A stretch of 64,000 nt of DNA, taken from JAAELZ01 sp965237485 (lineage in GTDB: Bacteria > Pseudomonadota > Gammaproteobacteria > Arenicellales > Poriferihabitantaceae). Positions 33,669-43,008 of this stretch are shown piece after piece (within the stretch, counting starts at the first letter, position 1; each line of letters begins with the position of its first letter). The notes under the pieces are model-generated. The model was not told the DNA's origin and made no database searches. It was given only the letters and a program-made list of their open reading frames with translations. Location: assembly GCA_965237485.1 (NCBI GenBank), contig CBDEFQ010000010.1:186001-250000 (forward strand). The letters run 5' to 3'. Position numbers and translations under genes: made by a program.

Positions 33669-35126
33669 ATGGCCGTTACTCTTTTATGGCACGACTATGA
33701 AACTTGGGGATTAAACCCCCGTATAGATCGCGCCGCTCAATTCGCGGCAATACGCACCGACACTGAGCTGAATATCATTGGTGAGCCAATTGAGCTGTTT
33801 TGCAAGCCATCGCGTGATTTTATCCCGCACCCTGAGTCGATCATGATTACGCGACTGAATCCGCATGAAGTGGAGCGAAAAGGCTTACCAGAAGCTGAAT
33901 TTTTCGCGGCCATCAATCAGGCTATGGCGGTGCCAGAAACTTGCTCAGTTGGCTATAACAATATTCGCTTTGATGACGAAGTTAGTCGTTTTGGGTTTTA
34001 TCGTAACTTTATTGACCCCTATGCTAGAGAATGGCAAAACGGTAATAGTCGCTGGGATTTAGTCGACTTAGTACGCATGACTTATGCACTGCGGCCTGAG
34101 GGTATCGTATGGCCAGAACGAGAACCAGGGATCCCAAGCTTTCGCCTTGACCAACTTTCTATTGCTAATGGCATTGCACATGCAAATGCCCACGATGCCT
34201 TATCTGACGTTCATGCCACCATCGGTTTGGCTCGCGCTATTCGTAAAGCGCAGCCAAAATTGTTCGATTACTACTTTGGCTTCCGCGCTAAAGCAACCGC
34301 AGCCAGCATGATGAACTTAATAAGCAAAGACACCTTATTGCACATCAGTGGGATGTACCCTTCCTCTATTGGTTGTATTGCCCCCATTATGCCTTTGGCG
34401 ACCCACCCGAAGAATAAAAACGAGTACATTGTATTTGACTTGCGCCAAGACCCTGAAAGGCTAATCAATGATGCAGCCGAGGATATCAGCAAGTCGCTGT
34501 TTACACCCAAGAATGAACTACCTGAAGGCGTCGAGCGCATTGCTTTAAAAGGCGTTCACATCAATAAATCACCTGCCTTAGCCCCGATTAATACTTTAAC
34601 GGACACGCAAGCGCAAAAGTGGGGTATTGATTGGAATGAAGTAGACAAAAACCGTAAAAAGCTACTTAAAGTTTGTGGTCTAGGCGTGGGGATTGAAAAG
34701 AAGGTTGTTCAAATATATGCAGCTGGGCACCCAAACACGATAAGCGATGCAGACAGCGCGCTCTATGAAGGGTTTGTCGACAATGCCGACCGAAAAACTT
34801 GTAATCAAGTATTAAATAGCTCAACCGAAGAAAAATTCGCTCATACCCCTGGGTTTCAAGACAAGCGCTTACAAACTCTTTACCCGCGTTATTTGGCTCG
34901 AAACTGGCCTGAACTACTCAATGAAGAACAAGCCGCAACTTGGGAGGATTTTTGTAAAGCGCGCTTATTGGATGGAGAATACGGCTGTAATTTTACCCTA
35001 CATGATTACATCGAAAAATGTGCTGAACTTAGCAGTTCAGAATTAATGCAAGGAGATACAGAACAAAAACAACAGCTTATCGGCGAGCTTGATCGATGGG
35101 TTGAAGAGCAGTTACCCATCCATTAG
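33669..35126 (+). CDS. sbcB: exodeoxyribonuclease I (SbcB)
   Basis: A 485-residue 3'-5' single-strand exonuclease of the DEDDh type: LLWHDYETWGLNPRIDRAAQFA (first Asp-Glu), VGYNNIRFDDEVSRF (second Asp) and NAHDALSDVHATIGLA (His and Asp), followed by the SH3-like and helical C-terminal domains special to ExoI. It degrades single-stranded DNA and provides one of the exonuclease activities of methyl-directed mismatch repair, which is of interest next to the broken mutS. Confidence 0.94.
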   Translation: MAVTLLWHDYETWGLNPRIDRAAQFAAIRTDTELNIIGEPIELFCKPSRDFIPHPESIMITRLNPHEVERKGLPEAEFFAAINQAMAVPETCSVGYNNIRFDDEVSRFGFYRNFIDPYAREWQNGNSRWDLVDLVRMTYALRPEGIVWPEREPGIPSFRLDQLSIANGIAHANAHDALSDVHATIGLARAIRKAQPKLFDYYFGFRAKATAASMMNLISKDTLLHISGMYPSSIGCIAPIMPLATHPKNKNEYIVFDLRQDPERLINDAAEDISKSLFTPKNELPEGVERIALKGVHINKSPALAPINTLTDTQAQKWGIDWNEVDKNRKKLLKVCGLGVGIEKKVVQIYAAGHPNTISDADSALYEGFVDNADRKTCNQVLNSSTEEKFAHTPGFQDKRLQTLYPRYLARNWPELLNEEQAATWEDFCKARLLDGEYGCNFTLHDYIEKCAELSSSELMQGDTEQKQQLIGELDRWVEEQLPIH

Positions 35127-35174
35127 CACCTATCCGCCATACCCATCCGCTAAGAATAGTGAACTGAAACCAGT

Positions 35175-35771
35175 GTGTTAAACGTCGATTCAATCAACGC
35201 TTGTTTACCGCAAACCCAATGCACACGTTGCGGTTACCCTAGTTGCAAGGATTACGCTACAGCAATAAACCAACAACATGCTCCAATCAACCTCTGCCCA
35301 CCTGGTGATCGGGTTACAATTAACGCTCTGGCAGCACTAACTAATCAGTCTTCAATTCCCTTGGATGAATCGGTGGGCCCTGCCCAGTCGAAAACCCTGG
35401 CTTGGATTGACGAAGCTCGCTGTATAGGCTGTGTACTATGTATTAAAGCCTGCCCAGTGGATGCAATTGTAGGTGCCAATAAACAAATGCACACTGTTAT
35501 TCAAGACCATTGTACTGGCTGTGAATTGTGCCTTCCCGTGTGCCCGACCGATTGCATCGAAATGCAGGCTCTAGCCAACGGTAAAGCCGATTTGGACAGC
35601 CCGTGGCCGGGGTATTCGGCCCAAGATATTGAGTTATCAAAACTAAGATTTGAGATGCGGATCTCGAGAGTCACCGAAGAGAAGTTAGTGAACCAAGTAC
35701 CCCCTAAGATGAAGGCAAACAAAATGGACGAAATCCTGGCCGCTGTTAAGCGCAGACAAGCCTCTAAATAG
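35175..35771 (+). CDS. rnfB: RnfB-like iron-sulfur protein, without other Rnf genes
   Basis: A 198-residue ferredoxin-type protein. An N-terminal 4Fe-4S (Fer4_12/RnfB) site, CTRCGYPSCKDYATAI...NLCPPG, is followed by two 4Fe-4S ferredoxin sites, CIGCVLCIKACPVDAI and CTGCELCLPVCPTDCI. The membrane anchor of canonical RnfB is absent and no rnfACDGE genes are nearby. GTG 35175 is the start. It lies 2 bp before nth, the usual neighbour of rnf operons, so it may be a soluble remnant of that arrangement, perhaps serving iron-sulfur electron transfer. Confidence 0.85.
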   Translation: MLNVDSINACLPQTQCTRCGYPSCKDYATAINQQHAPINLCPPGDRVTINALAALTNQSSIPLDESVGPAQSKTLAWIDEARCIGCVLCIKACPVDAIVGANKQMHTVIQDHCTGCELCLPVCPTDCIEMQALANGKADLDSPWPGYSAQDIELSKLRFEMRISRVTEEKLVNQVPPKMKANKMDEILAAVKRRQASK

Positions 35772-35773
35772 CC

Positions 35774-36409
35774 ATGAAAAAAGCCAAGGTAGTCGAATTT
35801 TTTGAAATTCTTCGCGCCAACAACCCTACGCCTAAAACCGAACTTATTTTTGAATCTCCATTCGAATTATTAATAGCCGTAGTACTATCAGCCCAAGCTA
35901 CTGATATTTCTGTTAATAAAGCGACAGAAAAGCTCTACCAAGTCGCCAATACTCCAGCACAAATACTCGCTTTAGGTGAGAAAGCACTTAAGGGCTATAT
36001 CAAGACCATCGGCTTATTTAACACCAAAGCAAAAAATGTTGTGAAGCTTTGCGAGGCGTTGATTGAGTGCCACGGCGGTGAAGTACCCCAAACCAGAGAA
36101 GAGCTAGAGGCCTTAGCGGGCGTCGGACGCAAAACAGCAAATGTCATCCTGAATACAGCGTTCGGGCAGCCTACCATGGCTGTTGATACGCATATATTTA
36201 GGCTAGGCAATCGACTAGGTCTAGCACCCGGCAAAACTCCATTAGCCGTCGAAAAGGACTTGGTTAAGGCCATTCCACCTGAATTCCTCTATGATGCACA
36301 TCACTGGTTAATTTTGCATGGCCGCTATATTTGTTTGGCAAGAAAGCCTAAATGCCCAGAATGCTTGGTTGCTCACTTATGTCCGTATACAGATAAAACC
36401 AAGACTTAA
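35774..36409 (+). CDS. nth: endonuclease III (Nth)
   Basis: A 211-residue base-excision glycosylase/lyase for oxidised pyrimidines. It has the HhH motif ALAGVGRKTANVILNTAFG with the catalytic Lys, VDTHIFRLGNRLGLA with the catalytic Asp, and the C-terminal 4Fe-4S loop CLARKPKCPECLVAHLC. ATG follows the rnfB-like stop by 2 bp, so translation is probably coupled. Confidence 0.95.
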   Translation: MKKAKVVEFFEILRANNPTPKTELIFESPFELLIAVVLSAQATDISVNKATEKLYQVANTPAQILALGEKALKGYIKTIGLFNTKAKNVVKLCEALIECHGGEVPQTREELEALAGVGRKTANVILNTAFGQPTMAVDTHIFRLGNRLGLAPGKTPLAVEKDLVKAIPPEFLYDAHHWLILHGRYICLARKPKCPECLVAHLCPYTDKTKT

Positions 36410-36473
36410 AGCAAAGAATGAACTTGTGAGCTAAAAGCCACACTAAACCCCAACTCAATAATGCAAAACTAGC

Positions 36474-37442
36474 ATGCAAACTACATTGCCCTACTCCTTT
36501 AACAACACGCTAAAGCAACATCAATTACCCAAATTGACGCGCAGTAATCTGAGCGAGCTGCAAATAAACTTGGGGTATCGCTGCAACCAAGCCTGTGAGC
36601 ACTGCCATGTTGAAGCTGGGCCAAAGCGCACTGAAGAAATGACGTGGGAGACCATGGAAAAAGTGATTGCGTGGGCGCAAAAAACCCAGATAACTGCGGT
36701 TGATTTAACTGGCGGCGCCCCCGAAATGAACCCTCACTTTAAGCGTTTCGTTAAAGCGTTTCTAGCAATGGGCACGCAAGTCACATCACGCTGTAATCTC
36801 ACTATTTTAATGGAACCGGGCTATGAAGACTTCGCGCAGTGGTATGCCGATAATAAAGTTCGAATTGTCGCCTCTCTACCTTGCTATACGCAAGACAACG
36901 TAGACAAGCAAAGAGGCAAAGGGGTATTCGGCAAAAGCATTGATGCCCTCATTCAACTAAACACCTTGGGCTACGGCGTTGACCCTGATATGCCCATGAC
37001 CTTGGTTTATAACCCAGGCGGACCTTTTTTGCCTCCAAGCCAAGAAAATTTAGAGGCAGAATATAAGCAGCGCCTAAAAGCTGACTTTGGCATTTCTTTC
37101 ACCAATTTATTAACCATTACTAATTTACCAATCAAGCGGTTTGAGCATTATCTTGAAAGAACGAATCAACTAGACGATTACCTCACCCTGTTGGTCGATA
37201 ATTTCAACCCGATGACCACATCAACGCTAATGTGTCGTCACTTAATTAGTGTCGATTGGCAAGGCTATGTATACGATTGTGACTTCAATCAAATGCTCGA
37301 AATGCCCTTATCAGGCAAACCAAAAACGCAGCTTTGGAATGTAAATGCAGATAGTCTATTTGAACAAGGTATAGCGGTCGCCAAGCACTGTTTTGGTTGT
37401 ACAGCAGGTGCTGGCAGTAGCTGCGGCGGAGCCTTAACCTAG
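36474..37442 (+). CDS. arsS: arsenosugar biosynthesis radical SAM protein ArsS-like
   Basis: A 322-residue radical SAM enzyme. The cluster motif CNQACEHCH (C-x3-C-x2-C) is near residue 38, followed by VDLTGGAPEMNPHFKRFV. A C-terminal DUF3641-type domain has CRHLISVDWQGYVYDCDFNQML and a Cys-rich tail CFGCTAGAGSSCGG. This architecture matches ArsS, which acts with the methyltransferase ArsM in arsenosugar formation. No arsM is seen nearby. The family is broad, and related members lack a proven arsenic role. Confidence 0.85.
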   Translation: MQTTLPYSFNNTLKQHQLPKLTRSNLSELQINLGYRCNQACEHCHVEAGPKRTEEMTWETMEKVIAWAQKTQITAVDLTGGAPEMNPHFKRFVKAFLAMGTQVTSRCNLTILMEPGYEDFAQWYADNKVRIVASLPCYTQDNVDKQRGKGVFGKSIDALIQLNTLGYGVDPDMPMTLVYNPGGPFLPPSQENLEAEYKQRLKADFGISFTNLLTITNLPIKRFEHYLERTNQLDDYLTLLVDNFNPMTTSTLMCRHLISVDWQGYVYDCDFNQMLEMPLSGKPKTQLWNVNADSLFEQGIAVAKHCFGCTAGAGSSCGGALT

Positions 37443-37866
37443 AGTTCTATCAACTAGGGGTCATAGCAAGGTTTGTTCACTGAGTAACGCTAAGCCTGCA
37501 ACACCCTGTCTCTAAAGGGCTTGCTCCTGTTTTGGGACAGAGAATACTAAAGGCATGAATAAAAATACGCTTTTACGCTCCGTTTGGTGGCTGTCTTCAC
37601 TAAAATAATGTGCCTCTAAAACCAGCGTTTAAGGGATGATCGATTCAATGTTGAGAGCTTCAGGAAACACAAAATATTGTACCTTAAGGATCAGCGTGAC
37701 TGTCTCAAAATTGCCCTATTCAGCCATTGACATTAATTTGTTTCACAGCCAATTCCGACAATTTGCTCACGCATAAAACTGAAAAAGCGGACATTAGTAA
37801 CGCAGCCGATATGGGTAGTTTTGGAGAAACGCAGCGTTGGAAAAATTGTCCATATACTTGGTCTTG
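37443..37866. other. 424-bp region without a supportable gene
   Basis: No long frame, RNA gene or clear terminator is seen. The sequence looks like degraded coding DNA at the boundary between the conserved arsS side and the IS-rich accessory region. Confidence 0.4.
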
Positions 37867-38349
37867 TTAGGTGTTGTTTAGAGGTAACCACATTGTTGAG
37901 AGGTCATGATACTTGCCACCTATTTTAATTTGTTGTTTAACTACGCCAGTTGGTGTAAATCCTATTTTTTCATACAGACGTATAGCGGACTTTGCATCAA
38001 GACTTACGGATAGATGTAGATGCTCCAAACCAGAAATCTGCTTGGCTCTTTCTATTGCTGACTCCATGAGCTGCTGACCAATACCTTGATTTTGATAATT
38101 GTGATGCACTAACAAAAACACGACATCAGCGGCATGTAATTATTTAAGGCTTCGTTGCCTGATTAAGCGGACAGTCCCAACGAGTTCGCCATTCTCAAGA
38201 AACGCCCTGAGTCTGAAATCATTGGAAGACCGAAGGTCGTGCAAATGATCAGCTACTACCTGATCAGGGCGATTCTCAATTTCAGACAGATCGGTAGTAA
38301 ACGAAGATGGGAATTCACTTAAACCAACATTAATTAATGCGTTTAGTGC
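37867..38349 (-). pseudogene. GNAT acetyltransferase, 5'-truncated and with an in-frame stop
   Basis: The minus-strand frame reads LNALINVGLSEFPSSF, RLRAFLENGELVGTVRLIRQ, then a TAA stop at 38140-38142, and in the same frame VFLLVHHNYQNQGIGQQLMESAIERA (the acetyl-CoA loop, normally R/Q-x-x-G-x-G/A) and SAIRLYEKIGFTPTG. Reading through the stop gives a normal GNAT fold. The first ~10 residues are replaced by the end of the IS66-type element at 38350. Non-functional. Confidence 0.8.
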
Positions 38350-39960
38350 GTAAGTGCCCAAGCAACGACGTCACTGGTTTTTCGGCAGCAACTCATCAAT
38401 CTCATCATAATTGCTAGCATTAGGCAGATCAGTGAATATCTGCTTTAAGTACGCATAAGGCTCTAAGCCGTTGGCCTTGGCTGTCTCAATTAAGCTGTAA
38501 AGATTAGCACTGGCCTTAGCACCATGCACACTGCTTGAGAATAGCCAATTCTTTCTGCCTATCGCAAACGGCCTGATTACATTCTCAACCATATTGTTGT
38601 CTATCGAGTAACGTCCATCATCTAAATACACAACTAAACGAGACCACTGATGATCAAGATAATGCAGTGCCTTACCCAGTGCCAGTTTAGGCGCAACCTG
38701 TGGCCGCGTCTCGTCTAACCACTTGCGTAGTTTGATGATGATCTCCTTTGAATCTTGCTGCCTGCGGCTGTAACGCACATCGGCTGGTTCATCTTTGATT
38801 TGCTTTTCTATCACGTACAACTTGGCAATCAGCTTCAGTGCATACTCTGCCTTAGGCTTGTCTTGCGCTTGCCGCCTGCCTTAACCGCCTCCACAAATTT
38901 ACGCCGCGCATGCGCCCAACAACCTAAGCGAGTTATTGCTTGTTCAGCACAAACGGCATCATAACCCACATAGCCATCCACCATCATGGCACCATCATAA
39001 TCAGCCAATAACCGTTTCGGCACTTCACTGCTGCGGCTCGGGTCATAATCAAACAAGATTAACCTTTGACCAGGTGGCCCCGCACTGCGCACCCACATAT
39101 ACGACTTACTTTGCGCCGTCTTACCCTCCTCATTCAATACCTGAACTGGCGTTTCGTCCATCTGGATATAATCTTGCCCTAACAAGTCTTCTTCAATGCG
39201 GTTGATCAACGGTTGCACCAACTGGCCGCACTTAATCATCCAATTAGCCAACGTAGTGCGGTCAATATCGATACCAAAGCGCCCAAGAATCGTACTTTGG
39301 CGATACAACGGTAGGCTATCTGCATATTTGGCCGTGGCGATATAAGCCAATAAGCCACTACTGGCTTGGCTTTTCTCGATGGCCTGTTTAGGCTTGGCCG
39401 CCGTTTTAATCATCGTCTCGCCGTTGCTTTGGCAACAAGGGCACTGATATTGCTTGCGAATGTGCCGAATCACCTGAATCTGCATCGGGATGATGTCTAG
39501 CTGTTCCGATATCTTGTCGCTCATGAATGTAAGTGTATAGCCATCGTGCGGGCAAACCTTATCTTCATCACTCAGGTCGTGAACCACCTCAATACGGGGT
39601 AGTTCTGCGGGCAGGGGTTTACGGCCACCGCGCTTGCGTTGATGAGCAGGGATGGTGACGGTATCGGCATCATCAATTGCAGGAGCCTCGTTTGTGACTG
39701 AGTCTGAATCTAACTCAGCCTCATTGAACAGCACTAACTGCAAAGTGCGCAATGCTTCACTGTTCGCTGCAAAACGGGTGTTGCGCGCTAGAATCAGTGC
39801 TTCTTTGAGTTGATCTATAAAGGCATCTTTAGAGTTTAGACGAGACTTATATTCCACTTCCTGTGCCAATAAAGCTTTCCTAATCTGTTTTATATCGCCT
39901 TGAATTCGCTGGTTTTCTTGTTGTAGTTCAGCATACGATTGCATGCCGATATTTTACCAG
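38350..39960 (-). mobile_element. IS66-family element, partial
   Basis: The 3' end is marked by GTAAGTGCCC at 38350, matching the GTAAG start typical of IS66 ends, and cuts the GNAT gene. Only tnpC is present. The tnpA and tnpB genes and the other terminal repeat, expected to the right, are missing, and the sequence passes within ~60 bp into a different transposase remnant. The right limit is approximate. Confidence 0.75.
38371..39944 (-). pseudogene. tnpC: IS66 transposase TnpC, frameshifted
   Basis: The first frame (39944-38835, 369 codons) has an N-terminal coiled coil (YAELQQENQRIQGDI), a zinc-binding region (KQYQCPCCQ), the core YIQMDETPVQVL (Asp) and DGAMMVDGYVGYDAV. The second (to 38371) holds YSIDNNMVENVIRPFAIGRKNWLFSSSVHGAKASA with the catalytic Glu and the typical C-terminus. 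One A is missing near 38863 (AAGCGCAAGAC for AAGCGCAAAGAC). Restoring it joins KRKDKPKAEYALKL. The element is dead in this copy unless the shift is a sequence error. Confidence 0.88.
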
Positions 39961-40016
39961 AGACCCTAGCTCACTTCCTTATAAAACAATGTCTTATGTC
40001 GTTCTATCGTAACTTC

Positions 40017-40740
40017 TCAATAACCCGTGGCAAAGCTGGCGCGTTCCATAATGATATCTGGCAGAGGATCAATATGTTGCTCACCGATACCAAGTCGATG
40101 GGTCAGGTAGTGCCAGAACGATATATCCAGTTTTCGGCAGGTCTTTTTCAAACTGGCAAACGTGTCCCGACACTGCTGGCCAGCATCGCTGCGGGTGGAG
40201 CCACTCACTTTTCGTTTTTTCACGTAATCGCGAATGTCTGTTTCACTGCCATTGGTGTGTAACGGAATATCTGGTCGATCTAGCACCAACAGTCATTCTG
40301 CTTGATTCGCATGGATTCGTTTGAGCGTCTGATTTAATGTTTGGTAGCATGTCTGTTGAGTGAAGATTTCATCGAAACGCTGCTCAAGTATTTTACGTTG
40401 GTTCTCGCAAGGCTGGGTTTTATACTCTTTAACGCCCGATAAAAGCACCAGACTTGGTCGCGTATTTTAGCCATGCCCTGCCGGTGTCCCTCGTTCAGCG
40501 GTATCAACTTATGGATTAAGCACTCGGTGTGTATCCAACACAAGGCATGAGCCAAAATGTTAAATTGCCCTGCATCATCACTGACGACAGCGATGTCATC
40601 ACACAGACCATGATGCAAAATACTACCAAGTAATGCCCCTTCGGTGGTGATACGTCGGTGACGTGCCTTAATGATCAACAGGCTATCGAGCATTTCAAGC
40701 CAGTCATCCTCGTTGGCAATACGGCGTTCCCGGTGCTCAG
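40017..40740 (-). pseudogene. transposase remnant, unidentified family
   Basis: One frame (from about 40740 to 40334) reads RRIANEDDWLEML, ITTEGALLGSILHHG and IAVVSDDAGQFNILAHALCWIHTE. After a frameshift and a TGA, a second frame (40289-40017) reads IPLHTNGSETDIRDYVKKRKVSGSTRSD and DTFASLKKTCRKL. Together they resemble the C-terminal two thirds of a DDE transposase with DDAGQFN and G-S-E-x-DIR motifs. Both ends are missing. It meets an IS256 scar at 40747. Confidence 0.7.
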
Positions 40741-40746
40741 TTACAG

Positions 40747-40793
40747 GATACTGTAACTTCAGGTATGGACTTTTATATTAGATAGAGCAGTAT
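40747..40793. repeat. 47-bp solitary IS256 left end
   Basis: Identical to the first 47 bp of IS256 copy A (1402-1448), starting GATACTGTAACTTCAGG and ending GAGCAGTAT. The rest of the element is gone. It separates the transposase remnant from the cut 3' end of the HD gene, so it marks a deletion that began inside an IS256 copy. Confidence 0.9.
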
Positions 40794-41367
40794 CTTTAAA
40801 GGGGTCTGACCCCTTTTGGTTGCTTTTGGTTCTTTAAAATAAAGTAGCTTTTTAACAAATCCGCTTCGCTATTTTTTCCCCGCGCAATAAACGATTCAAT
40901 CTGTGCTTTCTGCTCTGGCTTTGACAGATAAAATCTCTGAAATTTGCTGTACTCATCTTTTTCTTCATCTGACAGCGATGGAGATAAGTCCCAAACTTTT
41001 CTCCATGAACAAACATCCTTTTCGTCCGCCGCCATGCCAGTATCATGAAAAAACGCACTAAGTATTAGTAACATCAATTCCGGAACTGATAGCTCTTCAA
41101 GTTTTTCTGGAGAAAGTAGCTTCTCCATTAACGTCAAAACTCGGAATAAATGATCGCCATCATGGAGAGTAAATTCCCCCATGTGCATAAGTATTGTCTT
41201 GGTTTTTTGATACGCAAAAAAAGTTGCTTCATCAACAAGAGATAGCACCCGACTGCCAGCAGGATCATCATTACATTTTTCCCTTAGCGTCCGGTAAATA
41301 GCACTTTCCCCAGACGTCAGGGTAGTTGCACACATTTTAATTCACAAGGGGCGGCGGAGAAATACTC

Positions 41368-41859
41368 ATGCCGAAATATAGCGTAGAACGAAGAGAAGCT
41401 GTTTTATCTAAATTATTATCATCAAATAGTCAGTCCTTCGCAGAAATATCTAGAGAAGAAGGAATCAGTGTTCAAACCTTGTATGATTGGCGAAATAAAG
41501 CCAGACGATCAGGAGTTTTAATGCCTAATAGTGATTCATCTAATCAGTGGGATTGCCAAACTAAGTTCACCGTAGTTCTTGAAACTGCTGCGATGAATGA
41601 ACAAGAATTATCTGCGTATTGCCGAGAGAAAGGCCTATACCCTACTCAAATAACGCAATGGCGAGAAGCTTGTATTAATGGTGTTGATGAGGCTCTCATT
41701 AGCCCTAAAGTTGCGCGCGATGAAATACGTGCGTTAAAAAAAGACAAGAAGAAGCTAGAAACCCAGCTGCGCGGCAAAGATAAAGCCTTGGCTGAAACGG
41801 CCGCATTATTAGTATTACAAAAAAAGTTTCAGGCGCTTTGGGAGGACGAGGAAGTATGA
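41368..41859 (+). CDS. IS3-like transposase OrfA (copy 3)
   Basis: Identical in protein sequence to OrfA of copy 2 (163 residues, two helix-turn-helix units and a basic coiled-coil tail). The same A_AAA_AAG slippery heptamer lies before its stop. It is intact even though OrfB of this copy is not. Confidence 0.92.
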   Translation: MPKYSVERREAVLSKLLSSNSQSFAEISREEGISVQTLYDWRNKARRSGVLMPNSDSSNQWDCQTKFTVVLETAAMNEQELSAYCREKGLYPTQITQWREACINGVDEALISPKVARDEIRALKKDKKKLETQLRGKDKALAETAALLVLQKKFQALWEDEEV

Positions 41860-42906
41860 TTACGACTCAGACGCGCATTAAAGTAATCAATGATGTTAAT
41901 GAAGCAGTAGACGCAGGTTCAAAGCGTTCAAGTGCTTGTGAGTTGGTTGGCCTTGCCGAGTCTACGCTTAGACGTTGGAAGCCAAAAGGAGAAGATAGTA
42001 TCCGCAGTGATCAACGTCCTTTGGTAGAAAAGCCAGTACCTGGCAATAAACTAAGCGAGCAAGAGCAGCAACACATTTTATCGATATGTAATGAATCGGC
42101 ATACAATCATTTGCCGCCGTCGCAAATAGTACCGCAGTTGGCTGACAAAGGTATTTATGTGGCCAGCGAGTCTAGCTTTTATCGAGTTCTCAAGGCGCAT
42201 GGGCAATTGAAGCACCGCGGCCGCGCCAAACAAAAGCAGTCCCGAACACCCCGATACTCATATAGCGCTAAAACCTAATGCTGTGTGGATGTGGGATATC
42301 ACCTATTTGGCGACGCGTACTATTGGCAAGCATTATTACCTGTACATGGTAGAAGACCTTTACAGTCGCTATGGCGTTCACTGGGAAGTACATCCTGTTG
42401 AAAGCGGTGAATTAGGTGCGCAGTTGATGTCTCAGGCGGCTCTAAAAGTGGCCAGCTGCGATGGCATGCCCGTCTTACACAGTGATAATGGCAGCCCAAT
42501 GAAATCGTTCACAATGAGAGCGAAGTTAGAAGCATTAGGAATAAAGCCCTCTTACTCAAGGCCAAGAGTAAGCAATGACAACGCTTATATTGAATCCATG
42601 TTTAGAACGGTAAAGTATTGCCCTGCGTGGCCTTCTCAAGGCTTCGATAGCTTAGAGGCCGCCCGCCAATGGGTGGGTAAGTTTATGCAATGGTATAACG
42701 AAGAACATCGTCACAGTGCTATACGCTACGTTACACCTGGCCAGCGTTATCGCGGTGAAGATAGTGCCCTATTAGCAAAACGAGAAGTTGTTTATCAGGA
42801 AGCTAAAGCAGCAAAACCTAATCGGTGGTCTGGCCAAACCCGAAATTGGCGGCCTTGTGGTGCGGTTGCGCTGAACCCACAAAAAGAAGTATTATTGGCT
42901 GCGTAG
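41856..42906 (+). pseudogene. IS3-like transposase OrfB (copy 3), frameshifted
   Basis: Compared with copy 2, one C is added to a C3 run (now C4 at 42249-42252). This shifts the frame after KQKSRTP and ends it at 42278. The catalytic core (MWDITYLA, HSDNGSPM, NDNAYIESMF) lies in the next frame, from 42283. This copy cannot make a full transposase but could be mobilised by copy 2. Confidence 0.92.
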
Positions 42907-43008
42907 GAAAATGTGCAACTACCCTGAAAATTGCCGCTTTTAGGCAATCTCTCTTTTGTTTCTGCTTTCCAGTCATCGTAACTCATGATCAAACCTTTCT
43001 ACCTATCG

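Larger units (their letters stand above)
41308..42936 (+). mobile_element. IS3-like insertion sequence, copy 3
   Basis: A 1629-bp element identical to copy 2 apart from a few substitutions and one extra C. It is flanked by a 4-bp duplication, CTTT (41304-41307, 42937-42940), and inserted in codon 17-18 of the HD gene in the opposite orientation. Confidence 0.94.
40796..42986 (-). pseudogene. HD-domain protein, split by IS3-like copy 3 and 3'-truncated
   Basis: ATG at 42984-42986 starts MSYDDWKAETKERLPK. After the IS3-like element (41308-42936, with a CTTT duplication) the frame resumes as SAIYRTLREKC, and the join is exactly in frame. The protein carries an HD-type metal-binding fold: H-DGDHLFRVL, then AFFHDTGMAADE. 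It is read to about residue 180, where the sequence stops in a GGGGTCTGACCCC palindrome beside an IS256 end. Full-length relatives of this HD type probably extend further. The start lies 22 bp after the AAA-ATPase stop with AGAAAGG upstream, so it was the third gene of the defence-like operon. Confidence 0.8.

Noticed and set aside
41368..42906. Programmed frameshifting at the extra C in OrfB of copy 3
   Set aside because: Copy 2 is intact at the same place and no slippery heptamer is present, so a simple one-base insertion or sequence error is more likely.
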